NCBI GenBank assembly: GCA_052090825.1
Contig: JBQDBK010000014.1
Coordinates: 1 to 33,299 of the forward strand
Origin: JBQDBK01 sp052090825
GTDB taxonomy: Bacteria > Bacillota > Clostridia > Tissierellales > Peptoniphilaceae
Reading direction: 5' to 3'
DNA length: 33,299 nt
The notes below the pieces were generated by a model, which searched no databases, was not told where the DNA came from, and worked only from the letters and a program-made list of their open reading frames with translations. The translations under genes and the position numbers were made by a program. This document shows, piece by piece, positions 1-8,307 of this stretch; the first letter of the stretch is position 1; every line of letters begins with the position of its first letter.

Positions 1-114
1 CTTTTATAGTATAACTTCTCTAACTTTTTTTGTCAATATTATTTTTAATGTTTTTATGTTTATATTTTTTACTTTTATGAATATGGGTATATAATACTTT
101 ATAAGCATTTATTC

Positions 115-142
115 TTGTTTGTTTTTACTTTATACTTATAAT
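115..142 (+). promoter_or_regulatory. Probable sigma-A promoter of the ElaA-like gene
   Basis: A -35-like TTGTTT (115-120) and a perfect TATAAT (137-142) are 16 bp apart. They stand just upstream of an AGAGGTG ribosome site and the start codon at 159. The rest of 1-114 is AT-rich with no gene that I can see. Confidence 0.6.
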
Positions 143-158
143 AATAAAGAGGTGACTT

Positions 159-596
159 ATGTGGTATTTAAAAAAATTCGAAGAACTAACTAACTTAGAA
201 CTTCAAAAAATATACAAGGAAAGGGTTAAGGTATTTGTTGTAGAACAGCATTGTTTTTACCAAGAGGTTGATGACAATGATTTAATCGCACTTCATCTAT
301 TTTCTACAGAAAAAGATGATATTGTAGCTTATGCTAGAATAATTCCTGGTGATATAGTTTCAATTGGACGCATACTTGTAAATAATAAATATAGAAAGAA
401 AAAATTAGGAAAAGTTTTAGTTGAAAAAGCACTTGAAGTTTCTAAAGAGCATTTCCCTAATAAAGAAATTCATATTAGTGCTCAAGCTTATCTTAAGGAC
501 TTTTATTCTTCCATTGGATTTGAAAAACTTGAAAAGGACTATTATTTAGAAGATGGTATTCCTCATTATAATATGATATATAAAAAGAGAGGGTAA
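159..596 (+). CDS. GNAT-family acetyltransferase, ElaA-like
   Basis: A 145-residue protein of the Gcn5-related N-acetyltransferase fold, closest by eye to the ElaA family. The sequence shows the ElaA-type opening FVVEQHCFYQEVDDND (about residues 26-41), the core strand SIGRILVNNKYR followed by the acetyl-CoA-binding stretch KKLGKVLVEKAL, and the late ISAQAYLKDFYSSIGFE segment. Length is normal for the family. The start is supported by AGAGGTG seven bases upstream and by a good promoter. It transfers an acetyl group from acetyl-CoA to an unknown amine; the substrate cannot be read from sequence. It converges with trmB: its TAA ends at 596 and the opposing TAA begins at 597. Confidence 0.85.
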   Translation: MWYLKKFEELTNLELQKIYKERVKVFVVEQHCFYQEVDDNDLIALHLFSTEKDDIVAYARIIPGDIVSIGRILVNNKYRKKKLGKVLVEKALEVSKEHFPNKEIHISAQAYLKDFYSSIGFEKLEKDYYLEDGIPHYNMIYKKRG

Positions 597-611
597 TTAC
601 CCTCTCTTTTT
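582..611. terminator. Bidirectional terminator holding both stop codons
   Basis: A perfect 30-bp palindrome with 15-bp arms (582-596 and 597-611). It reads as a hairpin with a GAGAGGG stem, A-tract and T-tract in both directions. The TAA stops of the converging genes sit at its exact centre, so one element ends both transcripts. Confidence 0.85.
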
Positions 612-1241
612 TATTTGAAATTCACCATAACATATAGGTTTATTCTGTGACCTCCATTTTTTCTCATACTCTGTTATTATGTTTTCTGGATAGTCTTCTA
701 ACTTCATATCTCTAGTATGTTCTATAATATCTATATTATTTTCTCTTATATATTCTAAGGTATCTGAAAAGAAATCTTGATCATCTGTTTTTAAATATAT
801 TTTTGAACCTTCTTTTAAAACTTTTTTGTACTTAGATAAAAATCTTGGATGAGTCAACCTTCTTTTGTGTTGTCTATTTTTAGGCCACGGATTACAGAAG
901 TTGATATATATCCTACTTATTTCATTTTCATCGAAGTATTTGTCTATATTTTCAGCATTTATAGGTAAAGCTCTCACATTATCTAACTCTGAATCTAATA
1001 TCTTTCTAGTAGCATAAACAAAAGCATTACTTTCTTGCTCTATCATTACATAATTTATATTTTTATTTTTTTGTGATAATTTTTCAATAAATGCCCCTTT
1101 CCCAGATCCAATTTCAACATGAATTTCGTTCCCATTTCCAAATACTTTTTTCCAACTACCTAAATATTTTTCACCTTCAAAATAAACATAAGGATTCTCT
1201 TCCATTTCAGGTATTGCAAAATGTTTTTTTCTTAGTCTCAT
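597..1241 (-). CDS. trmB: tRNA (guanine-N7-)-methyltransferase TrmB
   Basis: A 214-residue SAM-dependent enzyme that methylates N7 of G46 in the variable loop of tRNAs. The SAM-binding motif EIGSGKGAFI lies at about residues 43-52. The family signature follows as INFCNPWPKNRQHKRRLTHP (about 112-131), where most relatives read F-D/S-DPWPK; the Asp before the PWPK block is replaced by Asn here. The C-terminal TEYEKKW block that helps bind tRNA is present. Length is typical. It lies 39 bp after the ATP-cone gene and is probably co-transcribed with it. It ends inside the shared terminator with the ElaA-like gene. Confidence 0.95.
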   Translation of the reverse strand: MRLRKKHFAIPEMEENPYVYFEGEKYLGSWKKVFGNGNEIHVEIGSGKGAFIEKLSQKNKNINYVMIEQESNAFVYATRKILDSELDNVRALPINAENIDKYFDENEISRIYINFCNPWPKNRQHKRRLTHPRFLSKYKKVLKEGSKIYLKTDDQDFFSDTLEYIRENNIDIIEHTRDMKLEDYPENIITEYEKKWRSQNKPICYGEFQIKKRG

Positions 1242-1280
1242 TATTCTTCTCTCTACTCCGTTTTAATTGAATATAAAATA

Positions 1281-1670
1281 CTAGTTTTTTTCATAATGCT
1301 CAGATATATCATAGTAACCATATTCTTCTAAAGTATTAACCACTATCTCTCTTATTTTTACAGCTGAGATTAAATTATTTCCTGTTTCTTCTTGATATTT
1401 ATTAACTCTTTTTATAACACTTTCAATATCTGATTTGGTCATAGGTTTACCTATTTCATCAGAAGCATTTGCTATTGAATTATATAATTTATCATGGTTA
1501 AATTTTTGTAAAAGATTTTTCTTCTTTAAAACATAAAATCCTTGCAATACATAAGCTTCCATAACATCTCTTTTTATGTCATCTAATATTTGTAAGGCTT
1601 CTCTCTTATCAACTCTATTCTCTAGTAAATAATTCTTTGTAGTTTCAACTATTTTTTTACGATCAATCAT
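1281..1670 (-). CDS. Stand-alone ATP-cone domain protein
   Basis: A 129-residue protein. Its second half, from about residue 47 (VLKKKNLLQKFNHDKLYNSI) to the end, resembles an ATP-cone, the nucleotide-sensing module of ribonucleotide reductases and of the repressor NrdR. The N-terminal 45 residues look helical (VETTKNYLLENRVDKREALQ). There is no NrdR zinc ribbon (no Cys pairs) and no reductase domain, so this is a small free-standing protein and not a fragment of nrdA or nrdD. AAAGGAG lies six bases before the ATG. It probably forms a transcription unit with trmB. The role is unknown; sensing of (d)ATP is an inference from the fold. Confidence 0.7.
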   Translation of the reverse strand: MIDRKKIVETTKNYLLENRVDKREALQILDDIKRDVMEAYVLQGFYVLKKKNLLQKFNHDKLYNSIANASDEIGKPMTKSDIESVIKRVNKYQEETGNNLISAVKIREIVVNTLEEYGYYDISEHYEKN

Positions 1671-1820
1671 ATTTTACTCCTTTAATTTACATTTATACTG
1701 TATCTTATAATTACTCAAGACTTTAAATTTTTTATACCCACTATAACTATAACCTAAAATGAACTATATATATTTACAAATAATTTTACTGAATTCATAA
1801 TTAATATATTTAAATATGTA

Positions 1821-1850
1821 TTTATTGTAAGTATTAATACTTACAATAAA
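1821..1850. terminator. Perfect palindrome, likely terminator after the aldolase gene
   Basis: A perfect 30-bp palindrome with 15-bp arms (1821-1835, 1836-1850) in the 217-bp gap between the aldolase gene and the ATP-cone gene. It is AT-rich with a weak T-tract, so termination is likely but not certain. The remainder of 1671-1887 is AT-rich and should hold the promoter of the ATP-cone/trmB unit, though no clear hexamers stand out. Confidence 0.55.
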
Positions 1851-1887
1851 ATTTAAAATAATTAGCTACAATTAATATTAATCTAGC

Positions 1888-2823
1888 TTATTTATTAGGT
1901 AATGAATCAAGTAAGCTACAATCAATGTCTGGATATTTATCTTTTAATTTGTCTAAAGAATTCACATATTCTTCAACTTCTTTCTCAGTTAAAGGTTTAA
2001 ATGGTCTTCTAGGAACTCCTATATCTAATCCCATCCACTTTATTCCTAATTTTATAGCTGAATAATAATCATATTTTAAGGAAGAAATAATTATATCAAC
2101 CGCTAATTTTTGATATTGTTTAGCAGTATTTATATTTTCTTCTTCCACTGATTTAGATAAATTTATAAATAAATCTGGAATCATAGAGTAAAAAGATCCT
2201 ATAAGTCCATCAGCACCGTGTAATAATCCTGATAATGCCATTTCATCAGAACCAGAATAAACCTTAAATTCTTTACCTAAATTATCTTTGATTATCTGTA
2301 TTTTAAAATGGGATATAGATGTATATTTTATACCCTTAACATTTTTTATCTTAGCAAGTTTATAAATCATATCAATATCCATTAAACCAGCCAAAGATAC
2401 ATTATATATAATCATAGGTAATGGTGTAGATTCTGAAATATCTTTGTAATACTGGTAAATACTTTCGCTGTCAAAATTCCAATAAAATGGTGGTAAACTT
2501 GATATTGCATCTGCCCCCGATTCATAGGCATGCTTAGCTAAATCCATGCTTAATTTTGTAGAAATTGCACCTACATGAATTATAACAGGAATCCTGCCAT
2601 TTACTTGATCACAAACAATCTCTGTAAGTTTTTTCCTCTCATTTATAGACATTAACATACCTTCTCCAGTACTACCACCTATATATAAACCATCTACTTT
2701 ATGATCTATTAAGAAATCTATTAACTGTCTTGTTTTTTCTTCATCTAAATTTTCTTCCTTATCAAAAGGTGTAACCATTGCTGGTATTACTCCTTTGATA
2801 TCTTCCATATCAAAATTAGCCAT
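1888..2823 (-). CDS. N-acetylneuraminate lyase / dihydrodipicolinate synthase family aldolase
   Basis: A 311-residue class I aldolase of the DHDPS/NAL TIM-barrel family. The family motif is GSTGE (residues 50-54), the form usual in N-acetylneuraminate lyases, whereas DapA usually has GTTGE. The catalytic tyrosine is Tyr140 in MIIYN and the Schiff-base lysine is Lys166 in GIKYTS. A later SGSDEMALSGLLHGADG block is also family-typical. I favour a sialic-acid-type lyase (N-acetylneuraminate to ManNAc plus pyruvate) over lysine biosynthesis, but the family includes other 2-keto-3-deoxy-acid aldolases. It follows oppF by 8 bp, with GGAGG before the ATG. An Opp-class transporter next to a lyase recalls the Haemophilus ducreyi Sat sialic-acid importer; that link is an inference. 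Confidence 0.8.
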   Translation of the reverse strand: MANFDMEDIKGVIPAMVTPFDKEENLDEEKTRQLIDFLIDHKVDGLYIGGSTGEGMLMSINERKKLTEIVCDQVNGRIPVIIHVGAISTKLSMDLAKHAYESGADAISSLPPFYWNFDSESIYQYYKDISESTPLPMIIYNVSLAGLMDIDMIYKLAKIKNVKGIKYTSISHFKIQIIKDNLGKEFKVYSGSDEMALSGLLHGADGLIGSFYSMIPDLFINLSKSVEEENINTAKQYQKLAVDIIISSLKYDYYSAIKLGIKWMGLDIGVPRRPFKPLTEKEVEEYVNSLDKLKDKYPDIDCSLLDSLPNK

Positions 2824-2831
2824 CTTTCCTC

Positions 2832-3830
2832 CTATTTTTCATATAAATGACAAGAAACCATATGGTCACTCCCCATATTTTTTAATTCTGGTACTACTTT
2901 TTTACAAACATCCATAACCTTATTACACCTAGTATGGAATGGACATCCACTAGGTTTATTTATTGGAGATGGAACATCTCCTTCTAATACTATTCTATTT
3001 TTGCTTGCTCCTACTACAGGAATAGGTATAGCTGAAAGTAAAGCTTCAGTATATGGATGTAGGGGATTTTTGTGCAATTCCTCACTTGAAGATATTTCAA
3101 CTATTTTCCCCAAATACATAACTATAATCCTATCGCTAATATATTCAACCACTGATAAATCATGAGCTATAAACACATATGTCAGGTTCATTTTTTTCTG
3201 TATTTCCTGTAGTAAATTAAGAACTTGAGCTTGAATAGAAACATCTAGGGCAGAAACCGGTTCATCCATTATAACCACTTCTGGAGATACTGCTAAAGCT
3301 CTAGCTATACATATTCTTTGTCTTTGTCCTCCCGAAAATTCATGTGGATACCTATATATATATTCAGATTGAAGATTAACAGTCTTTAACCTATCAATCA
3401 TTATTTCTTCTCTCTCTTTTAAACTTTTATATCCATGAGCTCTTAATGGTTCATCAAAGGCATCATAAATTTTCTTCATAGGGTTTAATGAACTATACGG
3501 ATCTTGAAAAACCATCTGAACTTCTTTTCTAAATTTAAATAATTCATCTTTATCAAACTTAGTTATATCCTTCATTTCTCCATTCATGTTAAACTTAACT
3601 TCACCACTAGTTGGATTTTCAAGCATCATAATACTTTTCCCTAAAGTCGTTTTACCACATCCAGATTCTCCGACTATTCCTAAAGTTTCACCTCTATTTA
3701 TTGTAAATGAAACGTCATCTACGGCTTTTATATCGGCAACTTTTTTCTTAATTATAAATCCATCTTCAATAGGAAAATAAGTTTTCAAGTTTTTAATTTC
3801 AAACATTATATTATCTTTTTTATTTTCCAT
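2832..3830 (-). CDS. oppF: Oligopeptide/dipeptide-type ABC transporter ATPase, OppF/DppF-like
   Basis: A 332-residue ATPase of an Opp/Dpp-class importer. It has Walker A GESGCGKTT, Q-loop VFQDPYSS, signature FSGGQRQR, Walker B VVIMDEPVSALD and the H-loop IAHDLSV. A C-terminal oligo_HPY extension carries the Cys-rich GCPFHTRCNKVMDVC stretch. All ATPase motifs are intact. The start overlaps the end of the upstream oppD fragment by 11 bp, as expected in an opp operon. The partner OppD lacks its N-terminal half, and no OppA, OppB or OppC is present in the window. This importer may therefore be non-functional unless the missing genes lie elsewhere. Confidence 0.9.
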   Translation of the reverse strand: MENKKDNIMFEIKNLKTYFPIEDGFIIKKKVADIKAVDDVSFTINRGETLGIVGESGCGKTTLGKSIMMLENPTSGEVKFNMNGEMKDITKFDKDELFKFRKEVQMVFQDPYSSLNPMKKIYDAFDEPLRAHGYKSLKEREEIMIDRLKTVNLQSEYIYRYPHEFSGGQRQRICIARALAVSPEVVIMDEPVSALDVSIQAQVLNLLQEIQKKMNLTYVFIAHDLSVVEYISDRIIVMYLGKIVEISSSEELHKNPLHPYTEALLSAIPIPVVGASKNRIVLEGDVPSPINKPSGCPFHTRCNKVMDVCKKVVPELKNMGSDHMVSCHLYEK

Positions 3831-4464
3831 CTTGCCTATCCTTCTTTCCTTCTAGCAATAAACACCTGGATACATGACTACCCTTTATATTATATAGAGG
3901 AATATCTCTTATTAAACATTCATCCATTGTAAATTTACACCTATTTGCAAATTCACAACCTTTAACATAATCTTTAGGATCTGGAGTTTCTCCTGGTATT
4001 GTAGCCAATTTTTGGTTTTTAGCCATGCCTGGCACTGGTACAGATTTTAATAAAGACTTAGTATATGGATGACTTGGATTATTAAATACTTCCTCTACAT
4101 CCCCATATTCTATAATCCTACCCATATACATTACCGCAACTTGATCTGCAACCTCTGCAACTAAACCCATATTATGAGTTATAAGTATAACTGATTTTCC
4201 TTCCTTATCTCTCATATCTTTCATTAAATCCATTATTTGTGCTTGTATCGTAACATCTAAAGCTGTTGTAGGTTCATCTGCAATTAATAAATTTGGATTA
4301 TTCACCATAGCTATTGCTATCATAGCCCTCTGCTTCATACCACCAGAAAATTGGTGTGGATAATCGTCAAATCTCTTTGCAGGCTCTGGTATACCTAATT
4401 GTTTCAACATTTCAATGCCCATTTCTCTAGCTTTTTTACAAGTTCCTTTTTGAAATCTTCCCAT
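3820..4464 (-). pseudogene. oppD: oppD, 3' half only, fused to a surface-protein gene
   Basis: This 214-codon frame is the C-terminal part of an OppD/DppD ATPase. Homology begins at KKAREMGIEMLKQLGIPEP (about residue 10). It keeps the signature FSGGMKQR, Walker B LLIADEPTTALD, the H-loop ITHNMG and the oligo_HPY cysteines (GCEFANRCKFTMDEC). Walker A, the Q-loop and about 130 N-terminal residues are missing, so it cannot bind ATP as a normal subunit. The first codons (MGRFQKGTC) are an out-of-frame reading of a FIVAR-like helix belonging to the gene at 4404-5369. The ATG used here has no independent support. I read this as a deletion or recombination remnant. Confidence 0.85.
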
Positions 4465-5369
4465 CCATAGGAATAATCTAATTCATTTAATTTTTTTGCT
4501 TGTTTTACTAAATAACTTAAAAATTCTTTATCTAAAGGTTGTTTCTCTGCTTTTTCTCCTTGCACAAGATTTAAAGTAATTTCTTGATGTTTTTCATTGA
4601 AATCTAAATGAATATCTTGTTTTTTTGCTCCATATCCCTCCGCATCCAATAAATATGCTTTATATGAGATATTTTTTGGTAATTTAATAATTTTTTCTGT
4701 TTCATTCTCAGAAAATTCAAGTTTAAATTTTTTATGATTAATATCATCTCTTACTAAATCTACTGCTAATGATCCTGCATATCCATTTCTATTTACTTTT
4801 ACTGTTAAGTCTTTTAGCTTCTCTTCTATTATCTTTATTCTCGGGAAACTTATATGATTTTGATCTCTTCCAATTTTATATAAACTACCATCTTGCTCTA
4901 TTGTTGCAAAATAACCTAATTCTAAATCTCTTACTAGTACTTTATAGTTTCCTTCCGGTACATGAGCTACCATATTATCTGTACCATTTTCAGATTTCAA
5001 TTCTATTTCTTTTCCTGTATCTACATCCCATAAAATAATTTTAACATCTGCTTTACCAGGATTTTTTAAATTTACAATGGCTTCAAATTTATTTTTATAC
5101 CTAAATTCTACCTCCAATACCTTTGTATGATCCTCTTTCATAATTTCAAATGGAATTTCTCTTTTACTTATTAACTCATAGTTTCCATCAACTTTTGATA
5201 CTATTAGTTTATGCTGCCCTACAGATAAATTATATGGATCTTCCACTTGACCTGTTAGACTTTCCACTCTCCATTCAAACCCTTTTGGATCTACAAAACC
5301 AAAGTTGATTGTTGGTTTAACTATAATACTGTGTTCATTCCCGTTTTTTATAGCCTTGTCCAAAGGCAT
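4404..5369 (-). pseudogene. C-terminal part of the S8 surface protease, separated by a frameshift and cut by the oppD junction
   Basis: A 321-codon frame with no ribosome site before its first ATG. Read upstream in the same frame, it continues into the protease gene (NAYNVLRMPLDKA), so it is the tail of that gene and not a separate one. It is made of beta-sandwich surface-protein segments (GFEWRVESLTGQVEDPYNLS, HVPEGNYKVLVRDLELGYF). The last 40 residues start a FIVAR-like helix (FLSYLVKQAKKL ... YGWEDFKKELVKKLEK). The FIVAR helix breaks off at about 4425-4440, where the DNA becomes oppD, and a stop follows at once. Any cell-wall anchor the protease once had beyond this point is gone. Confidence 0.75.
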
Positions 5370-5371
5370 TC

Positions 5372-8059
5372 TTAAAACATTATAGGCATTATAGGAAACT
5401 CAATCTTTTGAATATTAGCATTTTCGCTGTCATGTTTTACACTAACAACCATAACATAATTTCCTTCTTCACAGAAGTTATTATTTCTATCTTTTCCATA
5501 CCAGTTCCAATGTTTTTCTGTGGTATTTAAATTTTGCATTCCTAAAAGAGTATATTGTAAGAAGTTTTTAATCCCATGTTCATCGCTTTTTGTTGGTCTA
5601 TATAGTGAATTTTGTCTATTTGTATCACTAGCTTTATAGATATCTATATTAAAATCTTTATAGTTTCTAAAGAAGTTTCCAACAAATCCTGCATAATCTC
5701 CACGTCCATCACTGTTTGGAGAAAAAGCTATAGTATTTTTATCAAATAATGGATTCTTAACTGAGCTTCCTTCTTTTTCTCCCAAAACAACACTTTTACC
5801 TTCAAACGATGAATTTATATGTGTAAATGGCTTTAATTCATCATTAGTCTTATCATAATACATCGGAAGTCCTGTTCCTATTACATAATCATAAACAGAT
5901 TTTTCGATTACTGGAACATCTTGCCATACTCCTTTAAACCCTACAAATGGAACGCTTAGATTAGGAGCATTTTTTGATTCAAAGAATATAAATCCTTCTA
6001 AGAAAAATCCACTTGGCATTTCTTGAGATAATTTTTGTACCATATTATCTTCTAGGTTAAAAGTTATCTCAAAACTTGTTGTTTCTTTCGGGTTTACAGT
6101 TATTTCTTTTTTATCTGACTCCATTAATTTCGTAGGTTTTAGTAAAACTTTATCCCCTTCTACTGTATCAGTGTTTAGTACTCCATAATAGCTAAAAGTA
6201 TTTGCTTCCTCACCATAATTATGAAGTTTTGCTGAAACAGTTACGGTATTTCCTTCTATCTTGTTAAGATTTATACTTGAAATTTTATTTGTACCTTCTA
6301 CTACAACTTTTGATAGCGTTGCTCCATCTAAGTTCATTAGACCTGCCCCTTGGCTTCTTGGTGATGTGTAAGCTTTACTTTCTTTATCCATATGAGGTAC
6401 AGCCGTACTCATTAAAAGATTTTTTATTATTCCATGCTTTTCTTCGTTTGGAATATTTGGCATTTCTGTTTCTACATATTTTTTAACAATAGCTATACCT
6501 GATGCAACATGAGGTGCCGCCATTGAAGCTCCACTCATATTATCATATTTATTATTATTAATACTTGAATATATTTCTCCACCTGGTGCAGAAATATCTG
6601 GTTTTAAATTACCTTCTGTTGTTAATCCCCAACTTGAGAAACTTGAAATTTGATATCCTGTTGGATTTTTAGTAAGATTAAATTCTTTTTCAAATTTAAC
6701 CTTAGGTTTTTTCCCACTATTTATTAATTGTAATAAATATTCTCCATCCTCTTTCCCTATTAATGCCGATGGTATGGTTATTCCATCTAATCCTGCCATA
6801 ACAAAAAGAGGTTCATCAAGATTGTTATATACAATTACTGCTTTTGCTTTTTTATCTTCTGCATTTATAATTTTTTTAGCGAAGCTTATTTCCTCTGTAA
6901 GTTTTGGTTCTCCTCTTTGTATTAATACAATTTTATCTTCTACATCTTCTGGTATATCTTCTTTCCTACCATAGCGCCCATCCACAACTTCTACATAATC
7001 TTCAGGCATTGTATATCCATCTGACCCAGCAAAATTCACACGTCTATCATCATTTTCTATTAGCATAGCTTGCTTCATAACTGTATCATTATCTACAGAT
7101 GCTACAGATAGAGAAATCTCTGCATTAGATGGTGAGGATAAAATTCCATAATCAGGGTTTGTGTTCTTAGGATTGTTAGCTGCCCCCCATCCTGCAAAAC
7201 CATCATTACCAGCTGCAATAGACACTCCTATTCCTGCTTTTTTTGCATTTTCTAGGGCTGTTTTTGTACTTAATTCTAACCTACTATCAGATACTCCTGT
7301 TGATCCTAAACTCATATTAATACTATCTGCTCCAAGCATTACAGCATCATCTATTGCTTGATCATAAATTGAGTGAGTAGTTCCTAAACCACTATCTCCG
7401 AATACTCTTAGTATTAAAAGTTGAGCATCTGGTGCTACTCCTTTTTTTGTACTACTGTTTCCAGCTACTATACCTGCCACGTGCATTCCATGAGATCTTT
7501 CTGACATTTCTTTTATAATTGTAGATCTATCTGCATAATTAAAACCAAAAGGTATCTTACTGTTAAAATATTTTCCTTCTGTCATGTGATAATCTTCGAT
7601 TCTCTTTTTTATATTCTCCTGTGTATACCTAGGACTTTCAACTGAGTTTTTAAAAATTTCATGATTTGGATCTGCCCCAGAGTCTATAATAGCAATTACT
7701 TGTTCTTTTCCCGTATAATTTCTTTTCCAAGCCTCATCCGCATAAATCATATCATTAGGAAGAGCCGATCTAAACATCATTCTCTTTTGATTGACATCAT
7801 TAATTTTTTCATCAATCTTTAATGTTAAAATCTCAGGTAAGCTTGCTATCTTCTTTGCTTCTTTATATGTCGTAGTTAATGCTACACCATTTAAAATAGT
7901 TTTATAGGAATTTGTGATTCTATAATCTATTCCTTTGGAATTTAATACTTCTCTTAGAACTTCTTGTGATTTATTTGCATAATCAACCTGTGCTCTAAGA
8001 CCTTCATCCGTTCTGATTTGACTTATATCAGCAATTGCTAAGCCATGTTCTTTATTCAT
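5372..8059 (-). CDS. Subtilase-family (S8) cell-surface serine protease, main body
   Basis: An 895-residue frame of a C5a-peptidase/lactocepin-type protease. The catalytic triad is intact: Asp126 (VIAIIDSGAD), His190 (SHGMHVAG) and Ser512 (MSGASMAAPH), with oxyanion Asn285 (AAGNDG). A protease-associated (PA) insert spans about 345-450, and Fn3-like beta domains follow the catalytic domain. The N-terminal 100 residues look like the end of an I9-type propeptide. The first ATG is not the real start: the signal peptide lies at 8077-8256 in another frame, joined through a seven-base A run. A second frame change near 5375-5400 cuts off the C-terminal domains (4404-5369). If the frames were restored the gene would encode about 1284 residues. 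As written, no exported protease would be made. Confidence 0.88.
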   Translation of the reverse strand: MNKEHGLAIADISQIRTDEGLRAQVDYANKSQEVLREVLNSKGIDYRITNSYKTILNGVALTTTYKEAKKIASLPEILTLKIDEKINDVNQKRMMFRSALPNDMIYADEAWKRNYTGKEQVIAIIDSGADPNHEIFKNSVESPRYTQENIKKRIEDYHMTEGKYFNSKIPFGFNYADRSTIIKEMSERSHGMHVAGIVAGNSSTKKGVAPDAQLLILRVFGDSGLGTTHSIYDQAIDDAVMLGADSINMSLGSTGVSDSRLELSTKTALENAKKAGIGVSIAAGNDGFAGWGAANNPKNTNPDYGILSSPSNAEISLSVASVDNDTVMKQAMLIENDDRRVNFAGSDGYTMPEDYVEVVDGRYGRKEDIPEDVEDKIVLIQRGEPKLTEEISFAKKIINAEDKKAKAVIVYNNLDEPLFVMAGLDGITIPSALIGKEDGEYLLQLINSGKKPKVKFEKEFNLTKNPTGYQISSFSSWGLTTEGNLKPDISAPGGEIYSSINNNKYDNMSGASMAAPHVASGIAIVKKYVETEMPNIPNEEKHGIIKNLLMSTAVPHMDKESKAYTSPRSQGAGLMNLDGATLSKVVVEGTNKISSINLNKIEGNTVTVSAKLHNYGEEANTFSYYGVLNTDTVEGDKVLLKPTKLMESDKKEITVNPKETTSFEITFNLEDNMVQKLSQEMPSGFFLEGFIFFESKNAPNLSVPFVGFKGVWQDVPVIEKSVYDYVIGTGLPMYYDKTNDELKPFTHINSSFEGKSVVLGEKEGSSVKNPLFDKNTIAFSPNSDGRGDYAGFVGNFFRNYKDFNIDIYKASDTNRQNSLYRPTKSDEHGIKNFLQYTLLGMQNLNTTEKHWNWYGKDRNNNFCEEGNYVMVVSVKHDSENANIQKIEFPIMPIMF

Positions 8060-8076
8060 TACATCATTATTAATTT

Positions 8077-8256
8077 CTAATATGATGCCAATTTCATCAT
8101 CTTCTTTATATTCTTTAAATTTTTTTCTAAGACTTGTATATTAGGATTTATAATATCAAAATTTTCTTGAGATTTTGCTATAACATATCCTGAATTCCCA
8201 AAAATTAAAATTAATTGTAATAACGCAAGAAATCCTGCTATCTTTTTTGATTTCAA
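8077..8256 (-). pseudogene. Signal peptide and start of the S8 protease, out of frame
   Basis: A 59-codon frame starting with TTG at 8256, seven bases after a strong AAAGGAG. The product begins MKSKKIAGFLALLQLILIFG, a clear signal peptide, and stops at 8077. If the A run at 8120-8126 had eight bases instead of seven, the reading would pass through LEKKFKEYKEDDEIGIILEI into the protease body at 8059. The TTG start and this frame explain why the protease body seems to lack an export signal. Confidence 0.75.
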
Positions 8257-8279
8257 AATCTTTCTCCTTTATTTTAAAT

Positions 8280-8304
8280 GTAATAGGCGATAATCGCCTA
8301 TTAC
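8280..8304 (-). terminator. Hairpin between the Shr-like gene and the protease gene
   Basis: 11-bp perfect arms (8280-8290 and 8294-8304) with a three-base loop and a GC-rich ATAGGCGA core, just after the Shr-like stop codon at 8308. The following T-tract is weak, and no room is left for a promoter before the protease ribosome site (about 8264-8270). It may be a leaky terminator or a processing hairpin that lowers protease expression. Confidence 0.55.
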
Positions 8305-8307
8305 TAA

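Noticed and set aside
1888..2823. DapA (lysine biosynthesis)
   Set aside because: The GSTGE motif and pairing with an Opp-type importer favour a catabolic NAL-type aldolase. The distinction is not certain, so no gene symbol was given.
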